Source of the DNA: a virus
Virus record (IMG/VR): IMGVR_UViG_3300045961_000282
Span: 142,258-206,257 of that record
Direction: 5' to 3' (one strand)
Length of the DNA: 64,000 nt
Shown here: piece after piece, positions 54,112 to 62,023 of the stretch
How positions within the stretch are numbered: the first letter of the stretch is position 1
Layout of the letters: the number at the start of each line of letters is the position of its first letter
The notes under the pieces: model-generated
Told to the model about the DNA's origin: nothing
The model's database searches: none
The model's input: only the letters and a program-made list of their open reading frames with translations
Position numbers and translations under genes: made by a program

Positions 54112-55032
54112 TTGACAGGCGAGATCACTGCACCGTTCCCATATACCGGCGGAAAGAGACGCATTGCAGCGACAGTGTGGGAGGCTCTCGGAAATCCATA
54201 CTCCTACATCGAACCATTTGGCGGATCACTGGCAGTTCTTCTTGCGGCACCACGACCTGCTGGGTTCGAGGTCGTCAACGATTCCAATCACTTCGTCACC
54301 AACTTCTGGCGCGCAATCCGAGACGACTGGAGAGATGTTCTAGACGTAGCACAGGATCCTGTGACCGAGGCGGATTTCAAGGCTCGACACCTGTGGCTGA
54401 TGACCGAAGGAACTGCTCGTCTTCAGGAACTGGATATGGTTCGCAACCCATTTGCTTACGATCCCCTCGTTGCGGGATGGTGGGCATGGGGACAGAGTCT
54501 GGCGATCTGGCAATGGTGCCTTCCGGGGGCTGATGGAACTCCGGGAGCCATGGGTGGATTGAATCAACGCCCCGATGTACGAATCGGAAAGGGAATCCTC
54601 ACTTCGACCCCTCAGGAAATCCAGCGTCTAGCGGCTCGGCTTCGCCACGTTCGAGTCCTCTGCGGAGACTGGAAAAGGGCGCTGGGCAACGGCGTTCTCC
54701 TGCTCGAACAAAGGCGGGAAGACAAGGTCACTGCTGTCTTCTTGGATCCCCCGTATCGACCTCACATGCGTGATCCGAACGCATACGGAGCCGTGGACGA
54801 GACGAAGGCTCCGCTTGTCGACAACGACACCGTAGAAGCATGGTGCCGGGGAAATGGATCAGATCCCCGACTGCGCATCGTTCTCGCCGGGCTAGAGGGG
54901 GAGTATGAACTTCCAGGCTGGCGACAGGTGGCGTGGAAAGCCCCTCAGGCAAATCCAGAGAACCGCGACGCTGAGCGACTTTGGCTGTCGCCGCACTGTC
55001 TCACATCAACCACGCAAGAAGCCTTGTTCTAA
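54112..55032 (+). CDS. DNA adenine methyltransferase (Dam/D12 class)
   Basis: 306 residues. PFPYTGGKRR is the D12 motif X, IEPFGGSLAVLLA is motif I and VTAVFLDPPYRPHM is motif IV (DPPY). TTG start after GAGGAGCCAC. It methylates adenine N6, target unknown. Less GC-biased codon use, like the GHKL gene, so the two probably arrived together. Could protect phage DNA from restriction or mark sites for a partner. Confidence 0.92.
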   Translation: MTGEITAPFPYTGGKRRIAATVWEALGNPYSYIEPFGGSLAVLLAAPRPAGFEVVNDSNHFVTNFWRAIRDDWRDVLDVAQDPVTEADFKARHLWLMTEGTARLQELDMVRNPFAYDPLVAGWWAWGQSLAIWQWCLPGADGTPGAMGGLNQRPDVRIGKGILTSTPQEIQRLAARLRHVRVLCGDWKRALGNGVLLLEQRREDKVTAVFLDPPYRPHMRDPNAYGAVDETKAPLVDNDTVEAWCRGNGSDPRLRIVLAGLEGEYELPGWRQVAWKAPQANPENRDAERLWLSPHCLTSTTQEALF

Positions 55033-55330
55033 ATCCTAGGCGCACGCTCGAGCGCGTGTACGACGAGAGCGAACCATATCTCCCCACCCTCGAGGAGACC
55101 GTCTCCCGGCCGCCGCGGCCGTGTCTGAAACTGCAGGAACTCTGCAGTTTCGCCGCCGCCATCAACACGGGTCCCTCACGACGCAGGTCCGCGGAGCGTG
55201 CTGAAACTGCATCGACCCTGCAGTTTCAGCACAGTTCGAGGAGATGATCGAGACGGTCTCCTCGAGATCTCGCGAACCATATCTCTGCCGATGTCGTCGA
55301 CTCCGCCGGGGCCCGGGCACCTCGGGCCGC
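55033..55330. repeat. Nested palindromic locus
   Basis: GCGAACCATATC at 55069 and 55272 flank GGAGACCGTCTCC (55094-55106) and its near copy GAGACGGTCTCC (55250-55261). Inside are two hairpins with the same arm core: GAAACTGCA-N7-TGCAGTTTC (55127-55151) and GTGCTGAAACTGCA-N7-TGCAGTTTCAGCAC (55198-55232, 14-bp arms). CTCGAG occurs several times. No gene. Candidate binding locus for a multimeric protein. Confidence 0.75.
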
Positions 55331-55342
55331 CTGCACCCGGAT

Positions 55343-55372
55343 TTGACCCATGTCATGACGAGGGTGTACGAT
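55343..55372 (+). promoter_or_regulatory. Promoter
   Basis: TTGACC, 18-bp spacer, TACGAT, then CACAACCACTACCACCAGAG leader. Confidence 0.75.
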
Positions 55373-55412
55373 TCATACATCGCACAACCACTACCACCAG
55401 AGAGGAAGACCG

Positions 55413-55991
55413 ATGACCACCTACATCCAGACCGTCCCCACCGGCGGCGTCTCCGTGCTGCATGTCGAGGGCTGCCGCAAGATCCACCACAAGGTCACGC
55501 TGGCCTCCATGGAGTCCTTCACGGGCCCGTGGGACCGCGTGTGCGACGTCTGCATCTCCGACCCCGTGCTCGCTGAGTCCGATGCCAACAACGCCCGCGA
55601 GTTCTGGAAGGCCGCCCAGTTCGCCGAGGCCGACCGCCGCAAGGCGGAGATCGACGAGATGATGCTGCGGGATCAGGCCGATCGCTACGAGATCATGCAC
55701 GGCTGGCTGCCCATCCGCGACTGGCTGGCCGCCCGCTTCGACACCGCCTCCGTGCGCCTGTACCGCGACGCCAGCACGAACTGGGGCTACGCCCCCATCT
55801 TCGAGTTCTACTCGAACTGGCCCGTGAAGACCGCGGGCGCCGACGTGAGGCTGACCTTCACCGACGGGCGCTGGACCATCGGTCGGGTCTCGAACACCTA
55901 CGTCGCGTCGTCTGCCGACGCCCGGCTGCTCGCCGAGGCGCTGCTCATGCTGGAGGCCCCTGAGGCCGTCCTGAAGGGAGCCGCCCGATGA
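55413..55991 (+). CDS. Hypothetical protein with Cys/His element, 192 aa
   Basis: MTTYIQTVPTGGVSVLHVEG, CRKIHHKVTLASMESFTG and RVCDVCISDPVLAESDANNA suggest an N-terminal metal site (C, HH, C-x2-C). A charged coil follows, then WLAARFDTASVRLYRDASTN and DVRLTFTDGRWTIGRVSNTY. First of a four- to six-gene coupled unit that leads into the helicase. Confidence 0.85.
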   Translation: MTTYIQTVPTGGVSVLHVEGCRKIHHKVTLASMESFTGPWDRVCDVCISDPVLAESDANNAREFWKAAQFAEADRRKAEIDEMMLRDQADRYEIMHGWLPIRDWLAARFDTASVRLYRDASTNWGYAPIFEFYSNWPVKTAGADVRLTFTDGRWTIGRVSNTYVASSADARLLAEALLMLEAPEAVLKGAAR

Positions 55992-56419
55992 GCGCCTACG
56001 CCCTGCCCTGCCTCGTCTGTGGGGCCGTCCTGCGCAACGTCCTCGACGAGGTCGACAACCAGCCCGACGGCGGCACCGCGTGCACCACCGAGGGCCACTA
56101 CGGCTCGACGGTGTGGGACCCCATGAACGGGGAGTTCCTCGAGTTCAACGTCTGCGACGAGTGCCTCACGCGCGCCGGGGAGCAGGGCCGCGTGTACGCC
56201 GCCCGGACCAAGCGCCCCGTGTACGTGGTCGACGACAAGGGCCGCGAGTTCATGGTCGGCTGGGAGAAGGCCGCCTACCGCCCCGTGCGCTGGCAGGTGG
56301 GCATGGCCAACTACGACGACGACGGCCTGCGCCTCGACATGGAGGAACTCGACGAGCCCCCCGCCGGAGTGCATCTGGAGGCCGAGGCCGTGGCCATGGT
56401 CAAGCAGGTGAACCGATGA
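55988..56419 (+). CDS. Hypothetical protein with Cys pairs, 143 aa
   Basis: MSAYALPCLVCGAVLRNVLD, then GTACTTEGHYGSTVWDPMNG, FLEFNVCDECLTRAGEQGRV and YVVDDKGREFMVGWEKAAYR. CLVC and CDEC form a treble-clef-like pair; this order is known from phage proteins of unknown role. Overlaps both neighbours. Confidence 0.85.
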   Translation: MSAYALPCLVCGAVLRNVLDEVDNQPDGGTACTTEGHYGSTVWDPMNGEFLEFNVCDECLTRAGEQGRVYAARTKRPVYVVDDKGREFMVGWEKAAYRPVRWQVGMANYDDDGLRLDMEELDEPPAGVHLEAEAVAMVKQVNR

Positions 56420-56946
56420 GGCCCATCACCCTGAACTCGATGGCGCTAGCCGACTCCTACACGCTGCGGCGGCTGTCGGCCAACGCCGTGCGCTACCGGT
56501 TGGGCCAGCAACTGGACTGGCGGCTGGACCTCATGCTCGATGCCACCGGCCTGCACATCCTCAGCCTGCGTGGGCTGTACATGCTGGGCCCCGACCGGCA
56601 GATCGAGGAACTGTTCACCATCACCTTCGACGAGCAGGGCAACAAGCACCCCTCGGAGATGAAGGCCCCCACGATCGACGGGGAGATGGTCGTGCGCACC
56701 GAGGCGCTGCTGAAGTTGCCCGGCACCGACAAGCCTCTGGAGGTCGGGCTCGACCTGCGCATGCGCGACTTCGTGGCGCTGCCCGCGCCTGACATCACTC
56801 GCCGCGGGGAGACCTCGAAGGTCTTCGAGATGGATATCCGCGGCGGCCAGTTCATCCCCGACGGGGACACCCCCCGCCCCACCAGCACGACGATGGAGCG
56901 GCTGTCCGCCCGCACCAACGACATCATCGAGAGGAGCCTGCTGTGA
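56416..56946 (+). CDS. Hypothetical protein, 176 aa
   Basis: MRPITLNSMALADSYTLRRL, then QLDWRLDLMLDATGLHILSL, QIEELFTITFDEQGNKHPSE and VGLDLRMRDFVALPAPDITR. Beta-rich. ATG overlaps the upstream TGA. Confidence 0.8.
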   Translation: MRPITLNSMALADSYTLRRLSANAVRYRLGQQLDWRLDLMLDATGLHILSLRGLYMLGPDRQIEELFTITFDEQGNKHPSEMKAPTIDGEMVVRTEALLKLPGTDKPLEVGLDLRMRDFVALPAPDITRRGETSKVFEMDIRGGQFIPDGDTPRPTSTTMERLSARTNDIIERSLL

Positions 56947-57926
56947 GCGCCATGGATGTTTTGCATGGAAAAATCAGGCTCAAGGAGTTCTACACGACCG
57001 ACGCCGGGGCCATGCTGTGCCTCGCGATGGCCGACGTGGCCACGCTGCGCCTCGACCCCCACCGCGTCGACCGGACGTGGCAGCAGGTCATCGACCGAGC
57101 CGACCCGGAGAACACCGACCCCGACCACGACCTCAAGATCGCCGCCGGGTTCCGGGACAACTTCGTGCGGCACATCGACTTCGCGACGCCCTTCTGGGTC
57201 TCCGAGCAGATGGCCAACCTCACGATGCACGCTGCGTCGAGCCGGGAGTCGGGGATCGTCTCGATCGAAGACTTCCCCACCCAGCACGGGTTCGTATGGT
57301 TCGACAAGCCCCTCGTGCTGGAACTGCTCGATCCCGACGGGAAGACCGAGACGCTGAGCATCAAGATCTTCACGTGGCGGCTGGGCACCAACGTCTACGG
57401 ACAGCCCGGGATGGCACTGACCTACTGGAGCCAGACCGGCCAGCACATCGACACCCTCGGGCAGTACCTGCGCGCGACCGGGCAGCGCCCGTTCGTCAAG
57501 GCCGGTCCGTACGTCGTGGCCCAGCAGGGGTTCCTCACCTTCGGCACCGAGCAGGAGAACCCCACGTGGTGGGAGCAGTTCGCCGCGACGTTCGTGCACC
57601 TGATCGATCAGGAGATCCCCAACCTGTCCGAGGCGAAGCCCGACAAGAAGATGACCCGGTTGGTCAACCGTTCCAAGATCAACCTCAACCCCGTCATCGT
57701 CGTGACGCTGCGGCACCAGAAGGCGGACCCGACGCGGATCGGGACGGGGACATCCCCCGGCGTCCGGGTACTAGTGGGTGCCACTACCGGCGGCTTCTGG
57801 CGGAGCCAGCCCTGCGGACCCGGCGGAACCCAGCGGAAGAAGATCTGGATCATGCCCTTTTGGAGGGGTGCGGAGGATGCTCCCATCGTCTGGCGGCATG
57901 ACGTGATCTACCGGTGGGCACGCTGA
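56943..57926 (+). CDS. Hypothetical protein, 327 aa
   Basis: GTG start in the upstream stop. MSAMDVLHGKIRLKEFYTTD, ENTDPDHDLKIAAGFRDNFV, FPTQHGFVWFDKPLVLELLD and a C-terminal KKIWIMPFWRGAEDAPIVWR. The Trp-rich end resembles proteins from other actinophages but no function is known to me. The dispersed 12-mer encodes LRATGQ at 57470, and CGTATGGTTCG encodes FVWFD at 57294. Confidence 0.85.
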   Translation: MSAMDVLHGKIRLKEFYTTDAGAMLCLAMADVATLRLDPHRVDRTWQQVIDRADPENTDPDHDLKIAAGFRDNFVRHIDFATPFWVSEQMANLTMHAASSRESGIVSIEDFPTQHGFVWFDKPLVLELLDPDGKTETLSIKIFTWRLGTNVYGQPGMALTYWSQTGQHIDTLGQYLRATGQRPFVKAGPYVVAQQGFLTFGTEQENPTWWEQFAATFVHLIDQEIPNLSEAKPDKKMTRLVNRSKINLNPVIVVTLRHQKADPTRIGTGTSPGVRVLVGATTGGFWRSQPCGPGGTQRKKIWIMPFWRGAEDAPIVWRHDVIYRWAR

Positions 57927-58036
57927 TGAAACTAACCTTCGACGCTTACAGGAAGACGCTCGGAACCTCGCGGTACACAGCCGAACGCATCATCGACGAG
58001 CACCTCGCTAGGCTCGGTAGGATAGGCCTATCATGA
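57926..58036 (+). CDS. Microprotein, 36 aa
   Basis: MKLTFDAYRKTLGTSRYTAE then RIIDEHLARLGRIGLS. ATG and TGA overlap its neighbours at both ends, which supports translation. Lower GC than the flanking genes. Confidence 0.65.
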   Translation: MKLTFDAYRKTLGTSRYTAERIIDEHLARLGRIGLS

Positions 58037-60012
58037 CCATCTACCCAGACCCCCCAGTGTGGTGGTCCGACGCGGAGAGTCTCGTCGCCGCGTCGGACCC
58101 CTCATTCGCCTCCCGCGCCCCGCAGGCCGAGGCCGCCCGGCTGATCGGTGAGGCCTTCACGACGAAGACGCACGCCGCCATCGACGCGCCCGTCGGGCTC
58201 GGAAAGTCGATGGCCTGCCTCGTTGCCGCGGAGAACGCCAAGGGCCGGACCGTGATCTCCACGGCCACCCGTGCCCTGCAGGAGCAGTTGCGCAGCATCG
58301 ACATCCCGGCGCTGCAGGACGCGGGCGTGCTGACCCGCAGCGTCGTCGTGCTCGATGGCCGCAGCCGGTGGGCCTGCCAAGCCCGCGCCGTCCATGAGTT
58401 GGACCGGATCAGCAAGCCCGGGCAGAAGGTCATCCGTGAGGTGCTCAAGCACCTGCGGGCCAACCCGGAGGAGGCCCGACGGGAAGACATCCCGGTGGCC
58501 ATCCCGGACTGGGTATGGTCACGGATCTGCTCGGACACCGACGCCTGTGGCGTGTTGGGCTGCAAGGACGGCGGCACCGCATGTGCGTACACCCGCCAGC
58601 GCAACGCCGCCCGCGCGGCGGACATCGTCATCGTCAACCACCACGTGCTGCTGGCCGACGCGGCGATCAAGGCGGGGGACCCCGTGTCGTGGGGCCTGCG
58701 CCCGGCGGAAGAGGACGACCGGCCGCGCGCGGGTGTGCTGGGCGCGTTCGCCAACCTCATCATCGACGAGGCCCACGCACTGGAGTCCGCCTGTGAGTCC
58801 TTCGGCGAGCACCGGGTGACCATCCGAGGAATCCAAGCACTGGCCACCCGAGTCTCGCGGTTGGAGATGTCCGGGGCAGCGACGCGGAGTCTCGGTGAGT
58901 GCCTCGACGAACTGCGGATCGGCATGATGGGCCTGCCGCAGAACTGCCTGATCATGCCCGCCGGGGACACGAAGCCGATCTTCGCCCAAGCCGCCGAGGC
59001 CGCCAAGCGCGCCGGGGAGCAACTGCGCCACAGCGGAGCGGCGTCCTTCGAGAGCAACGTCAGCGTGGAGATCGTGGTCAAGGCCTGCTTCTCACTGGCC
59101 CGCAAGTTGGAGGCCATCGACGAGGCGGTGCGCACCGGCAAGGACGAGTTCGGCCCGCGGGCGCCGTCCGCCGACGACACGGGGATCATCTCCCAGTTGG
59201 TCGACGCCTCCGGGTGGTTGCAGCGCAACCTGTTCTCCTGCGTCACCACCGTCGCGATGAGCGGGACGCTGGCCGTGCCGAGCAACCGGGACTGGGTGAC
59301 CCACCGGATCGGACTGTCGGCGCCGGTCGCCATGCTGCCCACCGTCTTCGACCTCGAGAACCAGCGGCTGGTGTACGTCACCCCGCGGGTCGAGGTCCCC
59401 GCGGCGGCCTCGGCGCGCAGCACCGACGCGGATGTCGCCGAGATCAAGGACCTCATCGACGCCTCCTCCGGGCGGGCGCTCGTATTGTTCCCGGCGATGA
59501 CCGACCTGAAGTACGTCCACGAGCGGCTGAAGATCGAGCACACCCTGCTGGCGCAGGGGATCACGATGGACCCGCACGCCGACACCAAGTCCGGCGACCC
59601 GGTGCGGATGAGCAACGCCGAACTGGCCCGCCGGTTCCGTGAAGACACCTCCTCCGTGCTGCTGGCGACGCGGAGTTTCTTCGAGGGGGTCGACTTCCCC
59701 GGCGACACCTGCTCGATGGTGATCGTCGTTCGGTTCCCCAACCTGCGACCCGATGAGCCGCTGACCCTCGCGCGACGCAAGCACATCGAGGCCAAGGGCG
59801 GCAACGCATGGCGGGACTATCAGGAGCCCGCCATGCAGTTGGTGTTCCGACAGGCCTGTGGCCGCGCCATCCGACGCACCACCGACCGCGGCGTGGTGGC
59901 CGTGCTGGACCCCCGCTGCAAGACCAAGGGCTATGCCGTCACCGCACTGCGGGCACTGCAGCCCTCCGACTTCACCCACGACATGGATCGGGTGCGGGCT
60001 TTCCTGTCCTGA
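58033..60012 (+). CDS. DinG/XPD-type Fe-S helicase
   Basis: 659 residues. Walker A is APVGLGKSMACLVA, the likely Fe-S cysteines lie in SRWACQARAV and ICSDTDACGVLGCKDGGTAC, and the DEAH box is NLIIDEAHALESACE. Later motifs: VTTVAMSGTLA, GRALVLFPAMTDLK, ATRSFFEGVDFPGD and QLVFRQACGRAIRRTTDRGV. An SF2 helicase unwinding DNA 5' to 3', likely for replication or recombination. It ends just before the iteron cluster. ATG overlaps the upstream TGA. Confidence 0.93.
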   Translation: MTIYPDPPVWWSDAESLVAASDPSFASRAPQAEAARLIGEAFTTKTHAAIDAPVGLGKSMACLVAAENAKGRTVISTATRALQEQLRSIDIPALQDAGVLTRSVVVLDGRSRWACQARAVHELDRISKPGQKVIREVLKHLRANPEEARREDIPVAIPDWVWSRICSDTDACGVLGCKDGGTACAYTRQRNAARAADIVIVNHHVLLADAAIKAGDPVSWGLRPAEEDDRPRAGVLGAFANLIIDEAHALESACESFGEHRVTIRGIQALATRVSRLEMSGAATRSLGECLDELRIGMMGLPQNCLIMPAGDTKPIFAQAAEAAKRAGEQLRHSGAASFESNVSVEIVVKACFSLARKLEAIDEAVRTGKDEFGPRAPSADDTGIISQLVDASGWLQRNLFSCVTTVAMSGTLAVPSNRDWVTHRIGLSAPVAMLPTVFDLENQRLVYVTPRVEVPAAASARSTDADVAEIKDLIDASSGRALVLFPAMTDLKYVHERLKIEHTLLAQGITMDPHADTKSGDPVRMSNAELARRFREDTSSVLLATRSFFEGVDFPGDTCSMVIVVRFPNLRPDEPLTLARRKHIEAKGGNAWRDYQEPAMQLVFRQACGRAIRRTTDRGVVAVLDPRCKTKGYAVTALRALQPSDFTHDMDRVRAFLS

Positions 60013-60032
60013 TCCCCCTATCCTCATAGCCG

Positions 60033-60068
60033 CAGCCCCGACGGGAACTCGACCCCCCGTCGGGGCTG
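60033..60068 (+). terminator. Terminator
   Basis: CAGCCCCGACGGG / CCCGTCGGGGCTG followed by TTTGC. Confidence 0.8.
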
Positions 60069-60109
60069 TTTGCTGTGCACCGACGGGGAGCCCGGAGCCC
60101 CGGGAGCCT

Positions 60110-60245
60110 CAGGAAGTTTATTTATAAGCCGATCCCCAAAAGCATACTAATATGCTTTTGGAGGGAGATCAGGATCCTGATATCCATCCATGTCACCGCA
60201 TGTCCGTCCCATGTCACCTCCATGTCACTGCCATGTCAGCGGCAC
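60110..60245. other. Candidate origin: AT-rich segment, palindromes and iterons
   Basis: An AT-rich AGTTTATTTATAAG segment, the inverted repeat CCAAAAGCATA-CTAA-TATGCTTTTGG (60136-60161), the palindrome ATCAGGATCCTGAT (60168-60181) and five CATGTC iterons starting at 60189, 60199, 60210, 60221 and 60232. The 10-11 bp phasing puts all iterons on one DNA face. Confidence 0.65.
60189..60240 (+). repeat. Five CATGTC(AC) iterons
   Basis: Direct repeats CATGTC, most extended to CCATGTCAC, spaced 10, 11, 11 and 11 bp apart. Typical of origin or operator arrays bound by a phased protein. Confidence 0.75.
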
Positions 60246-60413
60246 TGCTGAGCACAAGACCCGGACAACTCGGACATCTGATGTAAGAGAAGTTATGGAG
60301 TACGTATGTGTATGCCCGGGCTGGGACGTCCTGTGTCCCCCAAAACCATACGAACCCGTGAGGAGACCCGAGAAGTTTTAGAAGTTTTTAGATCCGGCCC
60401 GGCACAGCCAGTC
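60246..60413. other. Intergenic stretch between iterons and HNH gene
   Basis: Contains GAAGTTATGGAGTACGTATG, AAAACCATACGAAC (reverse CGTATGGTT motif) and a TTTTAGAAGTTTTTAG run that could end leftward transcription. No gene is seen. Confidence 0.4.
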
Positions 60414-60803
60414 CTATGTAGCCGACTCGTCGAAACGGGTCGCAGAACTTTCCCGGTACACCACCGAGGCGTTGCGGGCCCGGGACTGCTCGGCCAGATG
60501 CCGAGGATTGACGCAGCGCCGATGGGCGCAGCCGGGCCCGCCGGAACAGGTGCCGCGGGCAAGGGCCGCCTCGTGGCACAGGTGCCCGACGGTCATCCCC
60601 TCGGCGAGGTCGCGGCCCAGCCACGCCACCAGTGCGACGCGGTGCGCAGGAACGGGGCGGCCGTGGGCGGTGACCGAACCATATCCGTCCGAGTCCCGGC
60701 GGCCCATCCACCAGTGGCACCCACCTGCTGAGTCCGGCAGAACCCGAACATTCCATCGGTTCGCCACCACCCATTGGGCCTCGAGCAAGAGGAGGGATGG
60801 CAT
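60414..60803 (-). CDS. HNH endonuclease
   Basis: About 129 residues starting MPSLLLLEAQWVVANRWNVR. HNH core PVPAHRVALVAWLGRDLAEG, TVGHLCHEAALARGTCSGGP and CAHRRCVNPRHLAEQSRARN with zinc-binding cysteines. No extra DNA-binding domain. TAGTATGGTTCGC lies directly before ATG, so expression is probably leaderless; an in-frame ATG at 60812 overlaps that box. Confidence 0.88.
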   Translation of the reverse strand: MPSLLLLEAQWVVANRWNVRVLPDSAGGCHWWMGRRDSDGYGSVTAHGRPVPAHRVALVAWLGRDLAEGMTVGHLCHEAALARGTCSGGPGCAHRRCVNPRHLAEQSRARNASVVYRESSATRFDESAT

Positions 60804-60905
60804 GCGAACCATACTATCAGATGTCTGGGATGTCTGTCAGATCTGATGACCTGCTCGGGCCCGGGAGAACCAAACCGAACCCTCAACGAAACTCTAAACG
60901 TCTAG

Positions 60906-60934
60906 TTGACAGTTAGACTTTTTCCACATACAAT
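60906..60934 (+). promoter_or_regulatory. Promoter with inverted repeat over -35
   Basis: TTGACA (60906-60911), 17-bp spacer, TACAAT (60929-60934): the best consensus promoter in the window. GTCTA and TAGAC flank the -35 box as an inverted repeat, a likely operator. Confidence 0.8.
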
Positions 60935-60993
60935 TTCATGTAACAAGGACACACTTGTCCAATGACCATCAACACGAAAGAAGGAACGATGTC

Positions 60994-61596
60994 ATGAAGC
61001 CGACACCGACCCTGTCTGCCGCCACGACCGCGCGCCTGAAGGCCGCCCACGAGGCACGACGGGAGTACGAGCCGGGCCTGCTGGCCATCGTGGTCGCCCT
61101 GCGCGAGGCCGGGTGGCCCCTGCAGTCCATCGCCGAGCCGCTGGGCGTCAGCCGCGAGATCGTGCGCGTCTGGCAGCGCAAGGCCGCCGACCTCACCGAC
61201 CTGCCGCGGGTCTCCGTGGAGTCCCCGCCGGACTACGTGACCAAGGAGGAGATCTACTCCGAAGAGGTCGAGATGCGCCGCCGGGCCCGCGACGAGCGGG
61301 AGCGCCGGGCCCTCGAGGCCGCCCTGCCCAAACTGAAGGCACTGAAAGCCGATGCCGAGGCCCTGCGCGGCCCCAGCCGCCACGACCCGGTGAAGTCCTC
61401 CGCCAGCCGCGAGTACACCGACCTGCTCAACGCCACGCTGGCCAAGGGCGTACGAACCCGGGTGCTCGCCGAGGCACTGGGCATCAAGGAGATCACCATC
61501 CACGCCCGCCTGCGCCGCGGCGGCTACCGCAAGATGGCGCCCTCCGAGAGCCGCCCGGCATGGGCCCACCACGTGTATGTCAAGGAATCTGCGTGA
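60994..61596 (+). CDS. Regulator with two helix-turn-helix motifs
   Basis: 200 residues. First motif at about 25-60: IVVALREAGWPLQSIAEPLG then VSREIVRVWQRKA. A charged helix (RRRARDERERRALEAALPKL) links it to a second motif near the end: LLNATLAKGVRTRVLAEALG then IKEITIHARLRRGGY. Two DNA-binding ends joined by a coil suit a repressor or replication initiator. AAGGAACGATGTC before ATG; strong upstream promoter with an inverted repeat suggests autoregulation. Confidence 0.85.
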   Translation: MKPTPTLSAATTARLKAAHEARREYEPGLLAIVVALREAGWPLQSIAEPLGVSREIVRVWQRKAADLTDLPRVSVESPPDYVTKEEIYSEEVEMRRRARDERERRALEAALPKLKALKADAEALRGPSRHDPVKSSASREYTDLLNATLAKGVRTRVLAEALGIKEITIHARLRRGGYRKMAPSESRPAWAHHVYVKESA

Positions 61597-61748
61597 GCAC
61601 CGAACCTGAGGTGCTCGAATGCAACATCTGCTTCACGCTCATCCAGCGCGAGAGCATCGAGAAGCACCGGTACTGGCACCGGATGAGCGGCTCACCGATG
61701 GGGCTGCAGTTGTACCTGTCCCAGTTCAACATCGACGGGGAGCCGTGA
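61593..61748 (+). CDS. C2H2-like zinc finger, 51 aa
   Basis: GTG start in the upstream stop. MSTEPEVLECNICFTLIQRE then SIEKHRYWHRMSGS. CNIC...H-x4-H is a C2H2 finger, rare in phage. Coupled to the two-HTH regulator gene. Confidence 0.8.
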   Translation: MSTEPEVLECNICFTLIQRESIEKHRYWHRMSGSPMGLQLYLSQFNIDGEP

Positions 61749-62023
61749 TGACCCCGGACGAAGCCCGACGGGAACTGGGCCTCGCCCTCACCCGCGCCCG
61801 CCGCGCCCGGACGAAGACCACGGGCGGGTTCGGCGATCAGTTCGACCCGGGGCTGGTGGTGATGATCACCGAAGAGGTGGCCCTCGCCCTACTGGCCGAC
61901 GGGAAGCACCGCGCCATACCGATGCCGGTGGACACCTACAAGCCCGGCCCGGTGGGGGTCTGCGCCAAGTGCGGCGCGGCGCTGAAGGACTGGACGGTCC
62001 ATCTGCGGTGGTGGCAGCGGTGA
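61748..62023 (+). CDS. Small protein with C-terminal Cys pair, 91 aa
   Basis: MTPDEARRELGLALTRARRA, FGDQFDPGLVVMITEEVALA and GVCAKCGAALKDWTVHLRWW. ATG overlaps the upstream stop. Helical with a CAKC zinc-type element. Confidence 0.8.
   Translation: MTPDEARRELGLALTRARRARTKTTGGFGDQFDPGLVVMITEEVALALLADGKHRAIPMPVDTYKPGPVGVCAKCGAALKDWTVHLRWWQR

Larger units (their letters stand above)
2830..57481. repeat. Dispersed 12-mer GCGCGCGACCGG, at least 25 exact copies
   Basis: Forward copies start at 6506, 8606, 10088, 10952, 13160, 15517, 18104, 21584, 22224, 25123, 27033, 28934, 31166, 33038, 36046, 38943, 45278, 45449 and 57470. Reverse copies start at 2830, 4978, 5191, 14631, 15941 and 28424. Near copies are at 12030, 16361 and 19599. 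They occur in genes and between genes. Nineteen of 25 point the same way whatever the gene direction. Confidence 0.9.

Noticed and set aside
55127-55232. Insertion sequence ends
   Set aside because: The two inverted repeats look like IS ends, but no transposase and no target-site duplication lie between or beside them.
58041-59804. 587-residue antisense frame opposite the helicase gene
   Set aside because: Ser/Arg/Ala-rich composition without motifs, no start signals, fully opposite a helicase with all conserved motifs.
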